NCBI GenBank assembly: GCA_007129695.1
Contig: SKVA01000193.1
Span: 1 to 11,514, forward strand
Length of the DNA: 11,514 nucleotides
Direction of reading: 5' to 3'
DNA from: Spirochaetaceae bacterium
GTDB taxonomy: Bacteria > Spirochaetota > Spirochaetia > DSM-27196 > SLST01
In this document: positions 1 through 7,562 of the stretch, one piece after another
How the letters are laid out: every line of letters starts with the position of its first letter
Position numbering within the stretch: position 1 is the stretch's first letter
Position numbers and translations under genes: made by a program
Notes under the pieces: model-generated
Database searches by the model: none
What the model was told of the DNA's origin: nothing
The model's input: only the letters and a program-made list of their open reading frames with translations

Positions 1-1241
1 ACTACCAGTACCCCGATCGCCGTGTACGTCGGGGTGCGGTAGTCTCCGCCGGCGTAGCAGTACCGCTGCAGGAAGCCGTAGACGCTCACGCCGACCATCC
101 CGACGCAATAATAGACCAGCACGTGCGCGGTGCGGGCCGTGTCGGCTGCCGTAAATGCTCCGCGCTGGAACGCGACCGCGATGACTTCCGATCCGAACAG
201 CGCCAGAAGGATCGACGCGGGGAGCAACAACGCGACGATGCTTCGCATTCCGTACCCGAGTGTAGCACGTAACGCGTCGGTATCCTGCCTGCCTGCCTCC
301 CGGCTCATGCGCGGGAACAGCACCGTCGTCACGCTCGTCGCGAAGATACCCTGCGGAAGTTGCCAGAAGATTATCGCATTCGCGAGCGCCGAACTGCTCC
401 CGCTCGGCAGTGCACTTGCGAAGTAGAGCGCAACCTGCTGATTGATCGCGAAGACGCTGCTCGCGATGACCACCGGCGCCCACCGTCGGATTATGCGTCG
501 GAAGTACGGGTTGGAGAAGTCGAACGATGGGGCGAGCGTGAACCCGTGCGACCGAAACTGCGTTAACTGGAACAGGATCTGACCCACTCCGCCGACCAGA
601 ACGCCGGCGACCATCGCGTACACGCCGAGCGTCCGTGCGAACAGGAGCAACGAACCAATCACGCTGATGCTGAACAGGATCGGCGTCAGCGCCGGGACCG
701 TGAAGCGGCCAACGCTGTTGAGCGTACCCATAACGACCGCGCTGATGCTGATCAGCAGCGCGTAGTGGATGAACCAGCGAAACAGATCGGCCGCGAGCAG
801 CTGGCGCGAAGCCTCAGGGAAGTCGAGGATCGCTCGCGTGATCGGTCCGGCAAAGAGCACCGAAACGATCAGCAGCGGCACAATAACCAGATACTGGAAA
901 CCGAGAAGGTTTCGCACGATGTCGCGCGGCTCCCCGGCCGACCGTGCCTGTTCGTCGGCGTGCGCTTGCGAAAGGACCGGTATGAACGCCGAAGACAGCG
1001 CTCCTTCAGCAAGAAGTTTTCTCAGGTTATTTGGAATATTGAACACCGCGTTGAGAACGTCGGCGTTGCCGGTCGCGCCGAACACCGCGTTGACGACCGC
1101 CTGGCGCACGAAGCCGAGAAGCCGGCTTGCGGTCGTCAGCATCATCACGACCGAGGTCGAACGGACCGCGCTCGCGTCTTCGCCGGTCGAGGTTGCAGGG
1201 GATCGTCTCACAGCTACACTATCGGCGTTCGGTGCGGGCAC
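1..1241 (-). CDS. murJ: Lipid II flippase MurJ (3'-truncated by window)
   Basis: MurJ (MviN) is an inner-membrane protein of the MOP superfamily that flips lipid II outward for peptidoglycan synthesis. The window holds 413 residues of an expected 510-530, so the last membrane segments are missing. With the GTG at 1241 as start, the N-terminal signature is clear: SRLLGFVRQAVVNAVFGA (39-56), ADVLNAVFNIPNNLRKLLAEG (60-80). R40, R46, D61 and R74 match the essential E. coli R18, R24, D39 and R52 at a constant offset of 22. Further family features are FWQLPQGIF (around 293-301), FPRMSR and YCYAGGDYRTPTY near the cut end. The residue aligned with the essential E. coli Arg270 is Ile291. The start could instead be the GTG at 1211, giving a protein 10 residues shorter. 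It is probably the last or a late gene of this transcription unit; the end is not visible. Confidence 0.95.
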   Translation of the reverse strand, partial: MPAPNADSVAVRRSPATSTGEDASAVRSTSVVMMLTTASRLLGFVRQAVVNAVFGATGNADVLNAVFNIPNNLRKLLAEGALSSAFIPVLSQAHADEQARSAGEPRDIVRNLLGFQYLVIVPLLIVSVLFAGPITRAILDFPEASRQLLAADLFRWFIHYALLISISAVVMGTLNSVGRFTVPALTPILFSISVIGSLLLFARTLGVYAMVAGVLVGGVGQILFQLTQFRSHGFTLAPSFDFSNPYFRRIIRRWAPVVIASSVFAINQQVALYFASALPSGSSSALANAIIFWQLPQGIFATSVTTVLFPRMSREAGRQDTDALRATLGYGMRSIVALLLPASILLALFGSEVIAVAFQRGAFTAADTARTAHVLVYYCVGMVGVSVYGFLQRYCYAGGDYRTPTYTAIGVLV

Positions 1242-2370
1242 GTTCACCCTCGTTGTAGCGGTACATCGTATCATCGCGAAACCGCGCGTACGTCCCCGAC
1301 GCGATCGAATCGCGGATCCGGTCGGTGAGCGTCTTGAAGAAGACCAGGTTGTGCTCGGTCGTCAGGATCGGGCCGAGCATCTCACCGCTCTTGAACAGGT
1401 GGCGCAGGTACGCGCGCGAGTAACCCGTACACGCCGTGCACGGGCAATCGGGATCGATCGGATCCTCGCTGTTCGTGTGCGACTCGTGTTTCAGAACAAC
1501 CCGACCGTTCCACGTCATCACCGTGCCGTTGCGAGCGATGCGAGTCGGGAACACGCAGTCGAACATGTCGATCCCCGCGGTCACGGCGTCGAAGATGTAG
1601 TCGGGCGTCCCGATTCCCATCAGGTAGCGCGGCCGATCGACAGGAAGCGTGGCCGCGGTCGCGAACAACGTGTCGCGGAACAGCGACGTCTCCTCCCCGA
1701 CGCTCAGCCCGCCGATCGCGATGCCCGGAAGATCGAGAGCGCAGATATCGGCCGCGCTGCGCGTGCGTAGATCGGCAAAGAAGTTTCCCTGCACGATCCC
1801 GAACAGCGATCCTGCGTACCCGAGATCGCGCTGCTGTGACCACCGCGCTGCCGCCCGACGCGCCCAGAGCGTTGTCCTCTCAACCGCGCGCTCGGCCTCG
1901 GCGCGACCCACACCGGCAGCGGTGCAAACATCGAGCGGCATCTGGATGTCGCTGCCGAAGATCACCTGCGCGTCGACGACCGATTCGGGGGTGAACAGGT
2001 GCCGCGATCCGTCGATGTGCGACGCGAACTCGACACCACGGTCGCTGATCTTGCGCAACGCCGAAAGCGAGAAGACCTGGTAGCCGCCGGAGTCGGTGAG
2101 GATGTTGCCCGTCCAGCCCGAGAAACGGTGCAGTCCTCCGAGCGCGCCGATCACGTCAGTACCGGGTCTGAGCACCAGGTGGTACGTGTTGGCAAGGATG
2201 AGCCGGTAGCCGATCCGGTGCAGATCGGCGTGGCGCAGCGCCTTTACGGTCGCCGCGGTCCCTACCGGCATGAACGCCGGCGTTCGCAGCGTGCCGTGTG
2301 GAAGTGACAGCACGCCCGCGCGCGCGGCGGTGGCGGTATCGGTCGCGGTTACGGTGAAAATCGGGTTCAT
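1219..2370 (-). CDS. tgt: Queuine tRNA-ribosyltransferase (tRNA-guanine transglycosylase)
   Basis: Tgt exchanges guanine 34 in tRNAs for Asp, Asn, His and Tyr with preQ1, on the way to queuosine. The 383 residues are the usual length. The general-base Asp is in LTDSGGYQVF (D93), a conserved Asp is in MPLDVC (D147), the GIVQG pocket is at 191-195, GGLSVGE is at 220-226, and the nucleophile D271 is in MFDCVFPTR. The zinc site is C309, C311, C314 and H340. All are offset by a constant 9 from the Zymomonas enzyme (D102, D280, C318, C320, C323, H349). The ATG at 2370 follows the lptG stop by one base (TAGCATG), with no clear Shine-Dalgarno. The in-frame extension to 2457 is lptG sequence. The TAG stop lies inside the proposed murJ start region. 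No other queuosine gene is present here. Confidence 0.98.
   Translation of the reverse strand: MNPIFTVTATDTATAARAGVLSLPHGTLRTPAFMPVGTAATVKALRHADLHRIGYRLILANTYHLVLRPGTDVIGALGGLHRFSGWTGNILTDSGGYQVFSLSALRKISDRGVEFASHIDGSRHLFTPESVVDAQVIFGSDIQMPLDVCTAAGVGRAEAERAVERTTLWARRAAARWSQQRDLGYAGSLFGIVQGNFFADLRTRSAADICALDLPGIAIGGLSVGEETSLFRDTLFATAATLPVDRPRYLMGIGTPDYIFDAVTAGIDMFDCVFPTRIARNGTVMTWNGRVVLKHESHTNSEDPIDPDCPCTACTGYSRAYLRHLFKSGEMLGPILTTEHNLVFFKTLTDRIRDSIASGTYARFRDDTMYRYNEGERARTERR
1248..1251 (-). promoter_or_regulatory. murJ: Ribosome binding site favouring the GTG-1241 start of murJ
   Basis: GAGG lies 6 bases before a GTG at 1241 inside the end of tgt. The alternative GTG at 1211, seven bases beyond the tgt stop, has no purine-rich site at a proper distance. 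Confidence 0.5.
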
Positions 2371-2371
2371 G

Positions 2372-3448
2372 CTACGTGCGCGACGCCTGCAGAAGAGACG
2401 CTCCGATAGCGATGAACGCCCCGACCCCGAACCACGCACCGAAGAGCGGCGATACAAGGCCCGAGTACGCCATCAACTCTGAGACCATCTGCGAGACGTA
2501 GTAGACGACCGATACGCACAAGGATACGAGCAGACTCATGAGCAGTATGTTCTTCTTGAAGCGACCTCCGATCGCGGTCGCGATGAGAATCACGACGAAC
2601 GGAGTGAGCGCGAACGAGTACCGCGAGTAGAGCTTGGTGAGGTCCTGCCGGTACGGGAGCCCTGACATTCGCTGCGTCTCCACGAACGCCCGCGCATCGG
2701 CTATCCGCAGTTCGTCGATACTCTGGCTCGTCCTCTGGAACGCCGACGGTGGCAGGTCAAAGCCTTCCATCCGCTGCGATCCGACCGATCGTTCGACTAT
2801 GCCGTCGTCCGACACGTCGAAGAATCGTGCGTTCTGAACCATCCAGACGTCTGCGTCCCAGCGTGCCGATCGCGCGTGCACGATGCGACGCAACTGACCG
2901 TCGGGGTCGCGCTCGATGAGAATCACCGAAGAGAGCGTGGTCGTTGCATCGTTGTAGTACCCGGCGTGATAGAGCCGCCGCGCCGCCGACCCCAGGCGAG
3001 TAACGTCGGTATTGCTCGCGCTCGTCGTGATGTTCAGCAGTTCGCGCTCCAGTCGTGTCTTCTCCACGAAGGTGTGGATGACGACCCGTTCGTGAAACAC
3101 GAAGCTTCCAGCGCTGAACAGCAGACCAGCGGCCACCAGCGGCGCGACAAAGGCCCTCAGGCTCACTCCCGAACCAAAGACGGCTATCAACTCATTGTTG
3201 CTGTACAGCGTTCCCAGCGTGAAGGAGACGGCGAACAGGAGCGACATCGGCAGCGCGAAGTGAACGCTACGAGGAAGGTAGAGGAGCTGGACGACCGCGA
3301 TCTGCGCGAAGGAGACCTCCAGATCGATGTAGCGCGTGATGTTCTCGAACAGATCGACCAGCTGCAGAATCGTCACGAAGAACACGGTCGCGATCACGAA
3401 CACCGGGACGAATCCGCGGATGAGCATCGCGTGCAGTCGTGTCGTCAT
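2372..3448 (-). CDS. lptG: LptG-type permease of YjgP/YjgQ family
   Basis: The second permease of the LptFG pair. At 358 residues it is close to E. coli LptG. Membrane segments are at about 11-33, 60-84, 98-118, 275-295, 299-320 and 332-354. A periplasmic beta-rich domain lies between the third and fourth and includes HARSARWDADVWMVQNARFF (191-210), a strand pattern usual for this family. Unlike its neighbour it lacks the long helical insert. The segment NNELIAVFGSGVS (84-96) matches the cytoplasmic coupling loop that contacts the ATPase. The ATG at 3448 overlaps the lptF TGA (ATGA), so the two subunits should be made in step. Its TAG stop is one base from the tgt ATG. No LptB ATPase gene is in the window. 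F versus G assignment is by position. Confidence 0.88.
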   Translation of the reverse strand: MTTRLHAMLIRGFVPVFVIATVFFVTILQLVDLFENITRYIDLEVSFAQIAVVQLLYLPRSVHFALPMSLLFAVSFTLGTLYSNNELIAVFGSGVSLRAFVAPLVAAGLLFSAGSFVFHERVVIHTFVEKTRLERELLNITTSASNTDVTRLGSAARRLYHAGYYNDATTTLSSVILIERDPDGQLRRIVHARSARWDADVWMVQNARFFDVSDDGIVERSVGSQRMEGFDLPPSAFQRTSQSIDELRIADARAFVETQRMSGLPYRQDLTKLYSRYSFALTPFVVILIATAIGGRFKKNILLMSLLVSLCVSVVYYVSQMVSELMAYSGLVSPLFGAWFGVGAFIAIGASLLQASRT

Positions 3449-4731
3449 CGTCGCATCCGGAACGCGTACGCGACCGAGCCGAACACGAGGATCACAACGT
3501 TTGGCGCCCACATCGCGACCGCCGGGGAGACCGCCGGATTGTTGATTCCCATCGTCTGGCCGGCGATGAGCATGCTCCAGTAGAGCGTTGAGACCAGCAG
3601 CCCGACCCCGAATCCGACCGCGCGGCCTGCCCGACGCGTCAGAAGACCGATCGGGAACGCGAATAGCACGAACACCATGCACGCGAACGGGATCGCGAAC
3701 TTTTTGTGGAACTCGAGCTCGTAGTTGTCGAGTGTCCGGTCCACGATCCGGCGCGCCGACTCGGTTTCGATCTGGCGCAGTCGTGTGTTCAGGTCCGCCG
3801 TTGCGCGCGCGACGGTACTCCTGCCGGTCGCTACGCCGTCGATCGCCGCCGCGTATTCTGCCGCGAGCTCAGCGCGCAGCGCGGCGATCAGCCTCTGCTG
3901 ACCCGTGAGCCGCGCCTCGAGCGTCTGCCGACGCTCAAGGATCACCTGCCACACGTCGTACGACGCCATCTCGCGCGGACCCGGGGCTCGCAGACCGAAC
4001 GCGATATCGGAGAGCAGGATGTTGTACTCCATCCTGTCGGCGCTGCTGTACGTGTACTCGCCGGTACGCAGCGGATCGGTGGTATGCGTGACGACGCCGT
4101 CGAGGATCATCGACAGCAGCCCGGCGTCGCCACCGGGCTCGGTGAGCGCGGCCTGCGACGCGGTGATGACCCGCTGCTCGCCGGTATCGGTGCGATCGAG
4201 GATCACCAGGTCTTCGATGCGTCGGCCGTCGACCGCGCCGGTCACGATTACCGAGTTCTGGAATCCCCTGACAGTGAACGGTTCGTGCTCGAGCTCCGGG
4301 TTGGAGAAGACGAGCTCGCGGTAGAGGCGACCGAAGTTCAGCGTACCGAGCGGCAGGAAGTAATCGTTCATCACGAACGATGTGACCGAAAAAACGACCC
4401 CGAGCGCAAGCAGCGGCACAAACAGGCGTCTATGCGGAACACCCGACGCCTGGAATGCGATGATCTCGTTGTCCGCCGAAAAGCGTCCGACCGCCATCAA
4501 CGCGCCGACGAGCGATCCAAACGGGAAGCTCAGTGCGACGATCGACGGCAGCGAGTAGAAGATCAACCGGGCGACGTCGAGCGGCGGCACCCGGCGCGTG
4601 AGGATCTGCTCGGCAAGGAGCAGGATCTGGTTGATGAAGAAGATGAAGAAGAAGAACAGGAAGGCGACGACAAAGCTGAACAGAAACTCGCGCGCGATGT
4701 AGCCGGCTATTCGCGTATAGGTCCGTGCCAT
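3445..4731 (-). CDS. lptF: LptF-type permease of YjgP/YjgQ family with helical insert
   Basis: With LptG and the ATPase LptB this family forms the inner-membrane ABC transporter that extracts lipopolysaccharide (or another envelope lipid) and passes it to LptC/LptA. The 428-residue protein shows the family plan: three N-terminal membrane segments (about 15-43, 56-82, 102-122), a periplasmic beta-jellyroll-like region (about 125-250), and three C-terminal segments (about 344-366, 370-395, 404-424). It is longer than E. coli LptF (about 366) because of a charged, probably coiled helical stretch at about 255-340. The ATG at 4731 has GGGA 5 bases upstream and overlaps the dut stop; the in-frame extension to 4803 lies inside dut. 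The TGA stop overlaps lptG as ATGA. F rather than G is assigned by order in the pair; substrate unknown. Confidence 0.9.
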   Translation of the reverse strand: MARTYTRIAGYIAREFLFSFVVAFLFFFFIFFINQILLLAEQILTRRVPPLDVARLIFYSLPSIVALSFPFGSLVGALMAVGRFSADNEIIAFQASGVPHRRLFVPLLALGVVFSVTSFVMNDYFLPLGTLNFGRLYRELVFSNPELEHEPFTVRGFQNSVIVTGAVDGRRIEDLVILDRTDTGEQRVITASQAALTEPGGDAGLLSMILDGVVTHTTDPLRTGEYTYSSADRMEYNILLSDIAFGLRAPGPREMASYDVWQVILERRQTLEARLTGQQRLIAALRAELAAEYAAAIDGVATGRSTVARATADLNTRLRQIETESARRIVDRTLDNYELEFHKKFAIPFACMVFVLFAFPIGLLTRRAGRAVGFGVGLLVSTLYWSMLIAGQTMGINNPAVSPAVAMWAPNVVILVFGSVAYAFRMRR

Positions 4732-5159
4732 CAGCGTCCCGTCGAGCCGAACCCGCCCTCCCCTCGTTCCGATTCTGATAGCGATTCGCGCACGAACTCG
4801 CACTCTGCGACAGCCGCGACCACCAGCTGCGCGATCCGGTCGCCGCGTTCGATCGTGTACGGCACAGCAGACGTATTGATCAGCGCGACCGATATCTCAC
4901 CCCGGTAGTCGGAATCGATCGTACCCGGCGCGTTGAGCACGGTGACCCCGTACTTGAACGCGAGTCCCGACCTGGGACGGACCTGAGCCTCGTACCCGTG
5001 CGGCAGTTCGATCCGTACTCCGGTTGGTACGACGCCGCGGTCGCGAGGCCGCAGGACGACAGGAGTATCGATATGCGCGCGCAGGTCAAACCCGGCGGCG
5101 CCGGTCGACGCTCGCTCGGGCGCGAACCCTTGCGGGAACGATGCGCGGACGGCGATCAC
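4731..5159 (-). CDS. dut: Deoxyuridine 5'-triphosphate nucleotidohydrolase (dUTPase)
   Basis: dUTPase hydrolyses dUTP to dUMP and pyrophosphate, which keeps uracil out of DNA and supplies dUMP for thymidylate synthesis. The 142-residue protein has all five motifs of the trimeric family: motif 1 AGFDLRA (22-28), motif 2 RPRSGLA (61-67), motif 3 GTIDSDYRGEI (79-89, with D82 as the likely water-activating Asp and Y85 in the uracil pocket), motif 4 RGDRIAQLV (105-113) and the flexible motif 5 RGEGGFGSTG (132-141), whose Phe137 stacks on the base. The start is a GTG at 5159 sharing GTGA with the pnp stop. No strong Shine-Dalgarno is visible, so coupling to pnp is likely. The TGA stop overlaps the lptF ATG by one base (TGATG). 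Confidence 0.97.
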   Translation of the reverse strand: MIAVRASFPQGFAPERASTGAAGFDLRAHIDTPVVLRPRDRGVVPTGVRIELPHGYEAQVRPRSGLAFKYGVTVLNAPGTIDSDYRGEISVALINTSAVPYTIERGDRIAQLVVAAVAECEFVRESLSESERGEGGFGSTGR

Positions 5160-7270
5160 CGCCGGTCGCGATCCCGGCCGCCATGACCACCGCCGTCGCC
5201 GCTGTCATCGTAGATGAGCCCCAGGTTGACACGGCCCATCTTGTCGATCTCAAGGATTCTGACCGGGACCTCCTGGTTCATCTGGAGGATGTCGGTGACC
5301 TTTTCAACCCGGTGCGGAGCCATCTTCGAGATGTGCACGAGTCCGTCGCGTCCCGGCAGGAACTCTACGAACGCGCCAAAGTCTACGATCCGTCGCACGA
5401 TTCCGTCGTACTTCCTGCCGACTTCGGGTTCCTCCAGGAGCGCAAGGAGGCTGCCCTTCGCCTGATCGGCGGCGGCGGCATCGCGGCAGTAGACGGTGAC
5501 CAGACCGCTGTTGTCGATGTTGATCTGGACGTCGTGCTTCTCCGATATACTCTTGATCGTCTTGCCGCCAGGACCGATCAGCGTTCCGATCTTGTCGGTG
5601 TCTACCGTGAAGCTGACGATCCGTGGGGCGTATTCGCTGAGTTCCGCGCGAGGCGCTTCGAGCGCGCCGCCCATGACCCCCAGGATGTGCTGTCGCCCTT
5701 CGTACGCCTGCTTCAGCGCGATCTTCATCACGTCGGGCTCGATGTTCTTGATCTTGATGTCCATCTGGAATGCGGTGATACCGTCGCGCGTTCCGGCGAC
5801 CTTGAAGTCCATGTCCCCAAGGTGATCCTCTTCGCCGAGGATGTCCGAAAGCACGACAAAGTCGTCGCCTTCCTTGACCAGTCCCATCGCGATGCCGGCG
5901 ACCGGCTTGGTGATCGGAACGCCGGCGTCCATCAGGCTGAGCGATCCGCCGCACACGGTCGCCATCGATGATGAGCCGTTGCTCTCGAGGATCTCGCTGA
6001 CGACGCGCAGCGTGTACGGAAAGCCTTCGTGCCCCGGCAGGACCGCTTGCAGCGCGCGGTATGCCAGATGACCGTGGCCTATCTCGCGGCGTCCGGTGCC
6101 CATCCGACCGGTTTCCCCGACGCTGAACGGCGGGAAATTGTAGTGCAGCAGGAAGTTCTCCCGCCCGTCTTCCTCGATGTTATCGATGATCTGTTCGTCG
6201 CGCTGCGTTCCAAGCGTCGTGATCACGAGCGCCTGCGTCTCCCCGCGCGTGAAAAGTGCCGATCCGTGCGTCCGCTCAAGAATCGGAGCCTCACACGTGA
6301 TCGCTCGGATGTCGGCGGGCCCTCGCCCGTCGGTGCGTACCTTGCGCTTGACGATCGACTCGCGCACGATCTCCTGCTCGAGGTCGTCCATGATCCTGGA
6401 GAAGGCCTTGCCCCACTGGTCGCCGATCGCGTCGGCGAAGTGCTCTTTCGTTTCGTTGACGACCTCTTTGATCGCGGCGTACCGCTCGAACTTGCCCTTC
6501 ACGAAGCACGCGGCTTCCATCTTTGGCCGGGCGTACGCTCGGATCTCGTCGGCCGACTCGAACGTCGGCGCCGGTGCGGGCATCGGCAGCTTGTCCCTGC
6601 CAACCTGCAGCCGCAGATCGATCTGGATCCGGCACAGTTCGATGATGATCGGCCGAGCCTTTTCGATCGCGTCGACAAGCAGGTCTTCGGAGACCTCGTG
6701 CGCGCCGCCTTCGACCATCGTGATCCCGTCCTGCGTACCGGCGACGATGATATCGAGCGCCGACCGTTCGAGCTGCTCGTACGTCGGGTTGACAATGAAC
6801 TCGTTGTCGACGTAGCCGACGCGAACAGCGCCGATCGGTCCGTCGAACGGGATGTCGCTGATCGTCATCGCGGCGCTCGCGGCGTTCATCGCGATCACGT
6901 CGGGCGGGTTGATGTTGTCGGCGCCGACAACGGTCGGCACGACCTGGATGTCACGCGCGAACGCCTTGTTGAACAGCGGGCGCATCGGGCGATCGATGAG
7001 CCGGCAGACGAGGATCTCCCGGTCCTTCGGTCGACCTTCGCGCTTGAGAAAACCGCCCGGGATCTTGCCGGCCGCGTAGTACTTTTCGTTGTACTCGACC
7101 TGCAGCGGGACGTAGTCGAGCCCCTCGACCGGCGACGAACCGCAACAGGCGGTCGCGAGCACCGCGGTGCCGCCGTAGGTGGCGAAGACGGCGCCGTTCG
7201 CCTGCTTGGCCATCCGACCGGTTTCAAGAACCAGATCGGTTCCGTTTATTGTGAGAACTACCGTTTGCAT
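5156..7270 (-). CDS. pnp: Polyribonucleotide nucleotidyltransferase (PNPase)
   Basis: PNPase degrades RNA 3' to 5' using phosphate, releasing nucleoside diphosphates, and can also add tails. It acts as a trimer in the cytoplasm, often in an RNA degradosome. The 704 residues match the normal length. Domain order: first RNase PH-like domain (about 1-145, with KIPGGFLKREGRP at 69-81 and CRLIDRPMRPLF at 89-100); helical linker (about 150-310); second RNase PH-like domain (about 311-545) with FTRGETQALV (340-349), ESNGSSSMATVCGGSL (429-444) and GEEDHLGDMDFK (479-490), whose acidic residues hold the catalytic metal; KH domain (about 550-608, GXXG as IGPGGK at 565-570); S1 domain (about 618-688, DFGAFVEFLPGRDGLVHIS). 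It ends in a short Gly/Arg-rich tail. All catalytic features are intact. The stop overlaps the dut start as GTGA. Confidence 0.99.
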   Translation of the reverse strand: MQTVVLTINGTDLVLETGRMAKQANGAVFATYGGTAVLATACCGSSPVEGLDYVPLQVEYNEKYYAAGKIPGGFLKREGRPKDREILVCRLIDRPMRPLFNKAFARDIQVVPTVVGADNINPPDVIAMNAASAAMTISDIPFDGPIGAVRVGYVDNEFIVNPTYEQLERSALDIIVAGTQDGITMVEGGAHEVSEDLLVDAIEKARPIIIELCRIQIDLRLQVGRDKLPMPAPAPTFESADEIRAYARPKMEAACFVKGKFERYAAIKEVVNETKEHFADAIGDQWGKAFSRIMDDLEQEIVRESIVKRKVRTDGRGPADIRAITCEAPILERTHGSALFTRGETQALVITTLGTQRDEQIIDNIEEDGRENFLLHYNFPPFSVGETGRMGTGRREIGHGHLAYRALQAVLPGHEGFPYTLRVVSEILESNGSSSMATVCGGSLSLMDAGVPITKPVAGIAMGLVKEGDDFVVLSDILGEEDHLGDMDFKVAGTRDGITAFQMDIKIKNIEPDVMKIALKQAYEGRQHILGVMGGALEAPRAELSEYAPRIVSFTVDTDKIGTLIGPGGKTIKSISEKHDVQINIDNSGLVTVYCRDAAAADQAKGSLLALLEEPEVGRKYDGIVRRIVDFGAFVEFLPGRDGLVHISKMAPHRVEKVTDILQMNQEVPVRILEIDKMGRVNLGLIYDDSGDGGGHGGRDRDRR

Positions 7271-7275
7271 GAAAA

Positions 7276-7281
7276 CCTTCC
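7276..7281 (-). promoter_or_regulatory. pnp: Ribosome binding site of pnp
   Basis: GGAAGG lies 5 bases before the pnp ATG at 7270, in the 22-base rpsO-pnp spacer, the only substantial non-coding stretch in the window. The spacer is too short for a long RNase III-processed leader hairpin like that of E. coli pnp. Confidence 0.85.
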
Positions 7282-7292
7282 GTGAGGATCGA

Positions 7293-7562
7293 CTATTTAC
7301 GGATACCGAGCTTCTGGATCAGATCGCGGTACTTGTCCAGATCGGTCTTGGCGAGATACTTGAGCAGACGCCGGCGCTGACCGACGAGTTTGAGAAGACC
7401 GCGTCGCGACGCGTGATCCTTCTTGTGCGTCTGAAAGTGCTCGGTAAGCATCTTGATGCGTTCGGTGAGCAGTGCGATTTGCGCCTCGGTGCTGCCGGTG
7501 TTCTTCGCGTCGGCGCCGAACTCAGCAACGAGTTCCGATTTGCGCTCCTTCGTTACGGGCAT
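7293..7562 (-). CDS. rpsO: 30S ribosomal protein S15
   Basis: An 89-residue protein, the exact usual length of S15, which binds the central domain of 16S rRNA early in 30S assembly and forms a bridge to the 50S subunit. The family signature is plain: TGSTEAQIALLTERI (22-36), HKKDHASRRGLLKLV (46-60) and QRRRLLKYL (62-70), ending LGIRK. Ala51 stands where E. coli has the second His of HKKDHHS. The ATG at 7562 has an AAGGAG ribosome binding site. The gene begins inside ribF (41-base overlap) and its TAG stop is 22 bases before pnp. The rpsO-pnp pair is one of the most conserved gene neighbourhoods in bacteria. S15 often represses its own translation through a structure at its start; no such fold was identified here. 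Confidence 0.98.
   Translation of the reverse strand: MPVTKERKSELVAEFGADAKNTGSTEAQIALLTERIKMLTEHFQTHKKDHASRRGLLKLVGQRRRLLKYLAKTDLDKYRDLIQKLGIRK

Noticed and set aside
769..1770. 333-codon open frame on the plus strand opposite murJ and tgt
   Set aside because: It spans the junction of two conserved minus-strand genes and has a shadow-like Arg/Ala/Ser-rich product.
3449..3682. Longer in-frame start for lptG (78 extra codons)
   Set aside because: The extension lies in lptF coding sequence and is Arg-rich; the ATG at 3448 with ATGA overlap begins right before the first membrane helix.
4633..4660. GAAGAAGAT-like purine-rich repeat on the plus strand
   Set aside because: It is the complement of Phe and Ile codons (TTC, ATC) in the first membrane helix of LptF, not an independent repeat.
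3706..4908. 400-codon open frame on the plus strand opposite lptF and dut
   Set aside because: Product is low-complexity and charged (runs of Asp/Glu and SDSDS-like repeats), the mirror of Phe-rich membrane helices and dUTPase codons; no domain seen.
5024..5971. 315-codon open frame on the plus strand opposite dut and the 3' half of pnp
   Set aside because: Antisense shadow of two genes with clear family motifs; no Shine-Dalgarno or protein motif supports it.
6029..7285. 418-codon open frame on the plus strand opposite pnp
   Set aside because: It is exactly antisense to a complete, highly conserved PNPase; its product is Arg/Asp/Val-rich with no recognisable motif. Long antisense frames are expected in GC-rich codon-biased genes.
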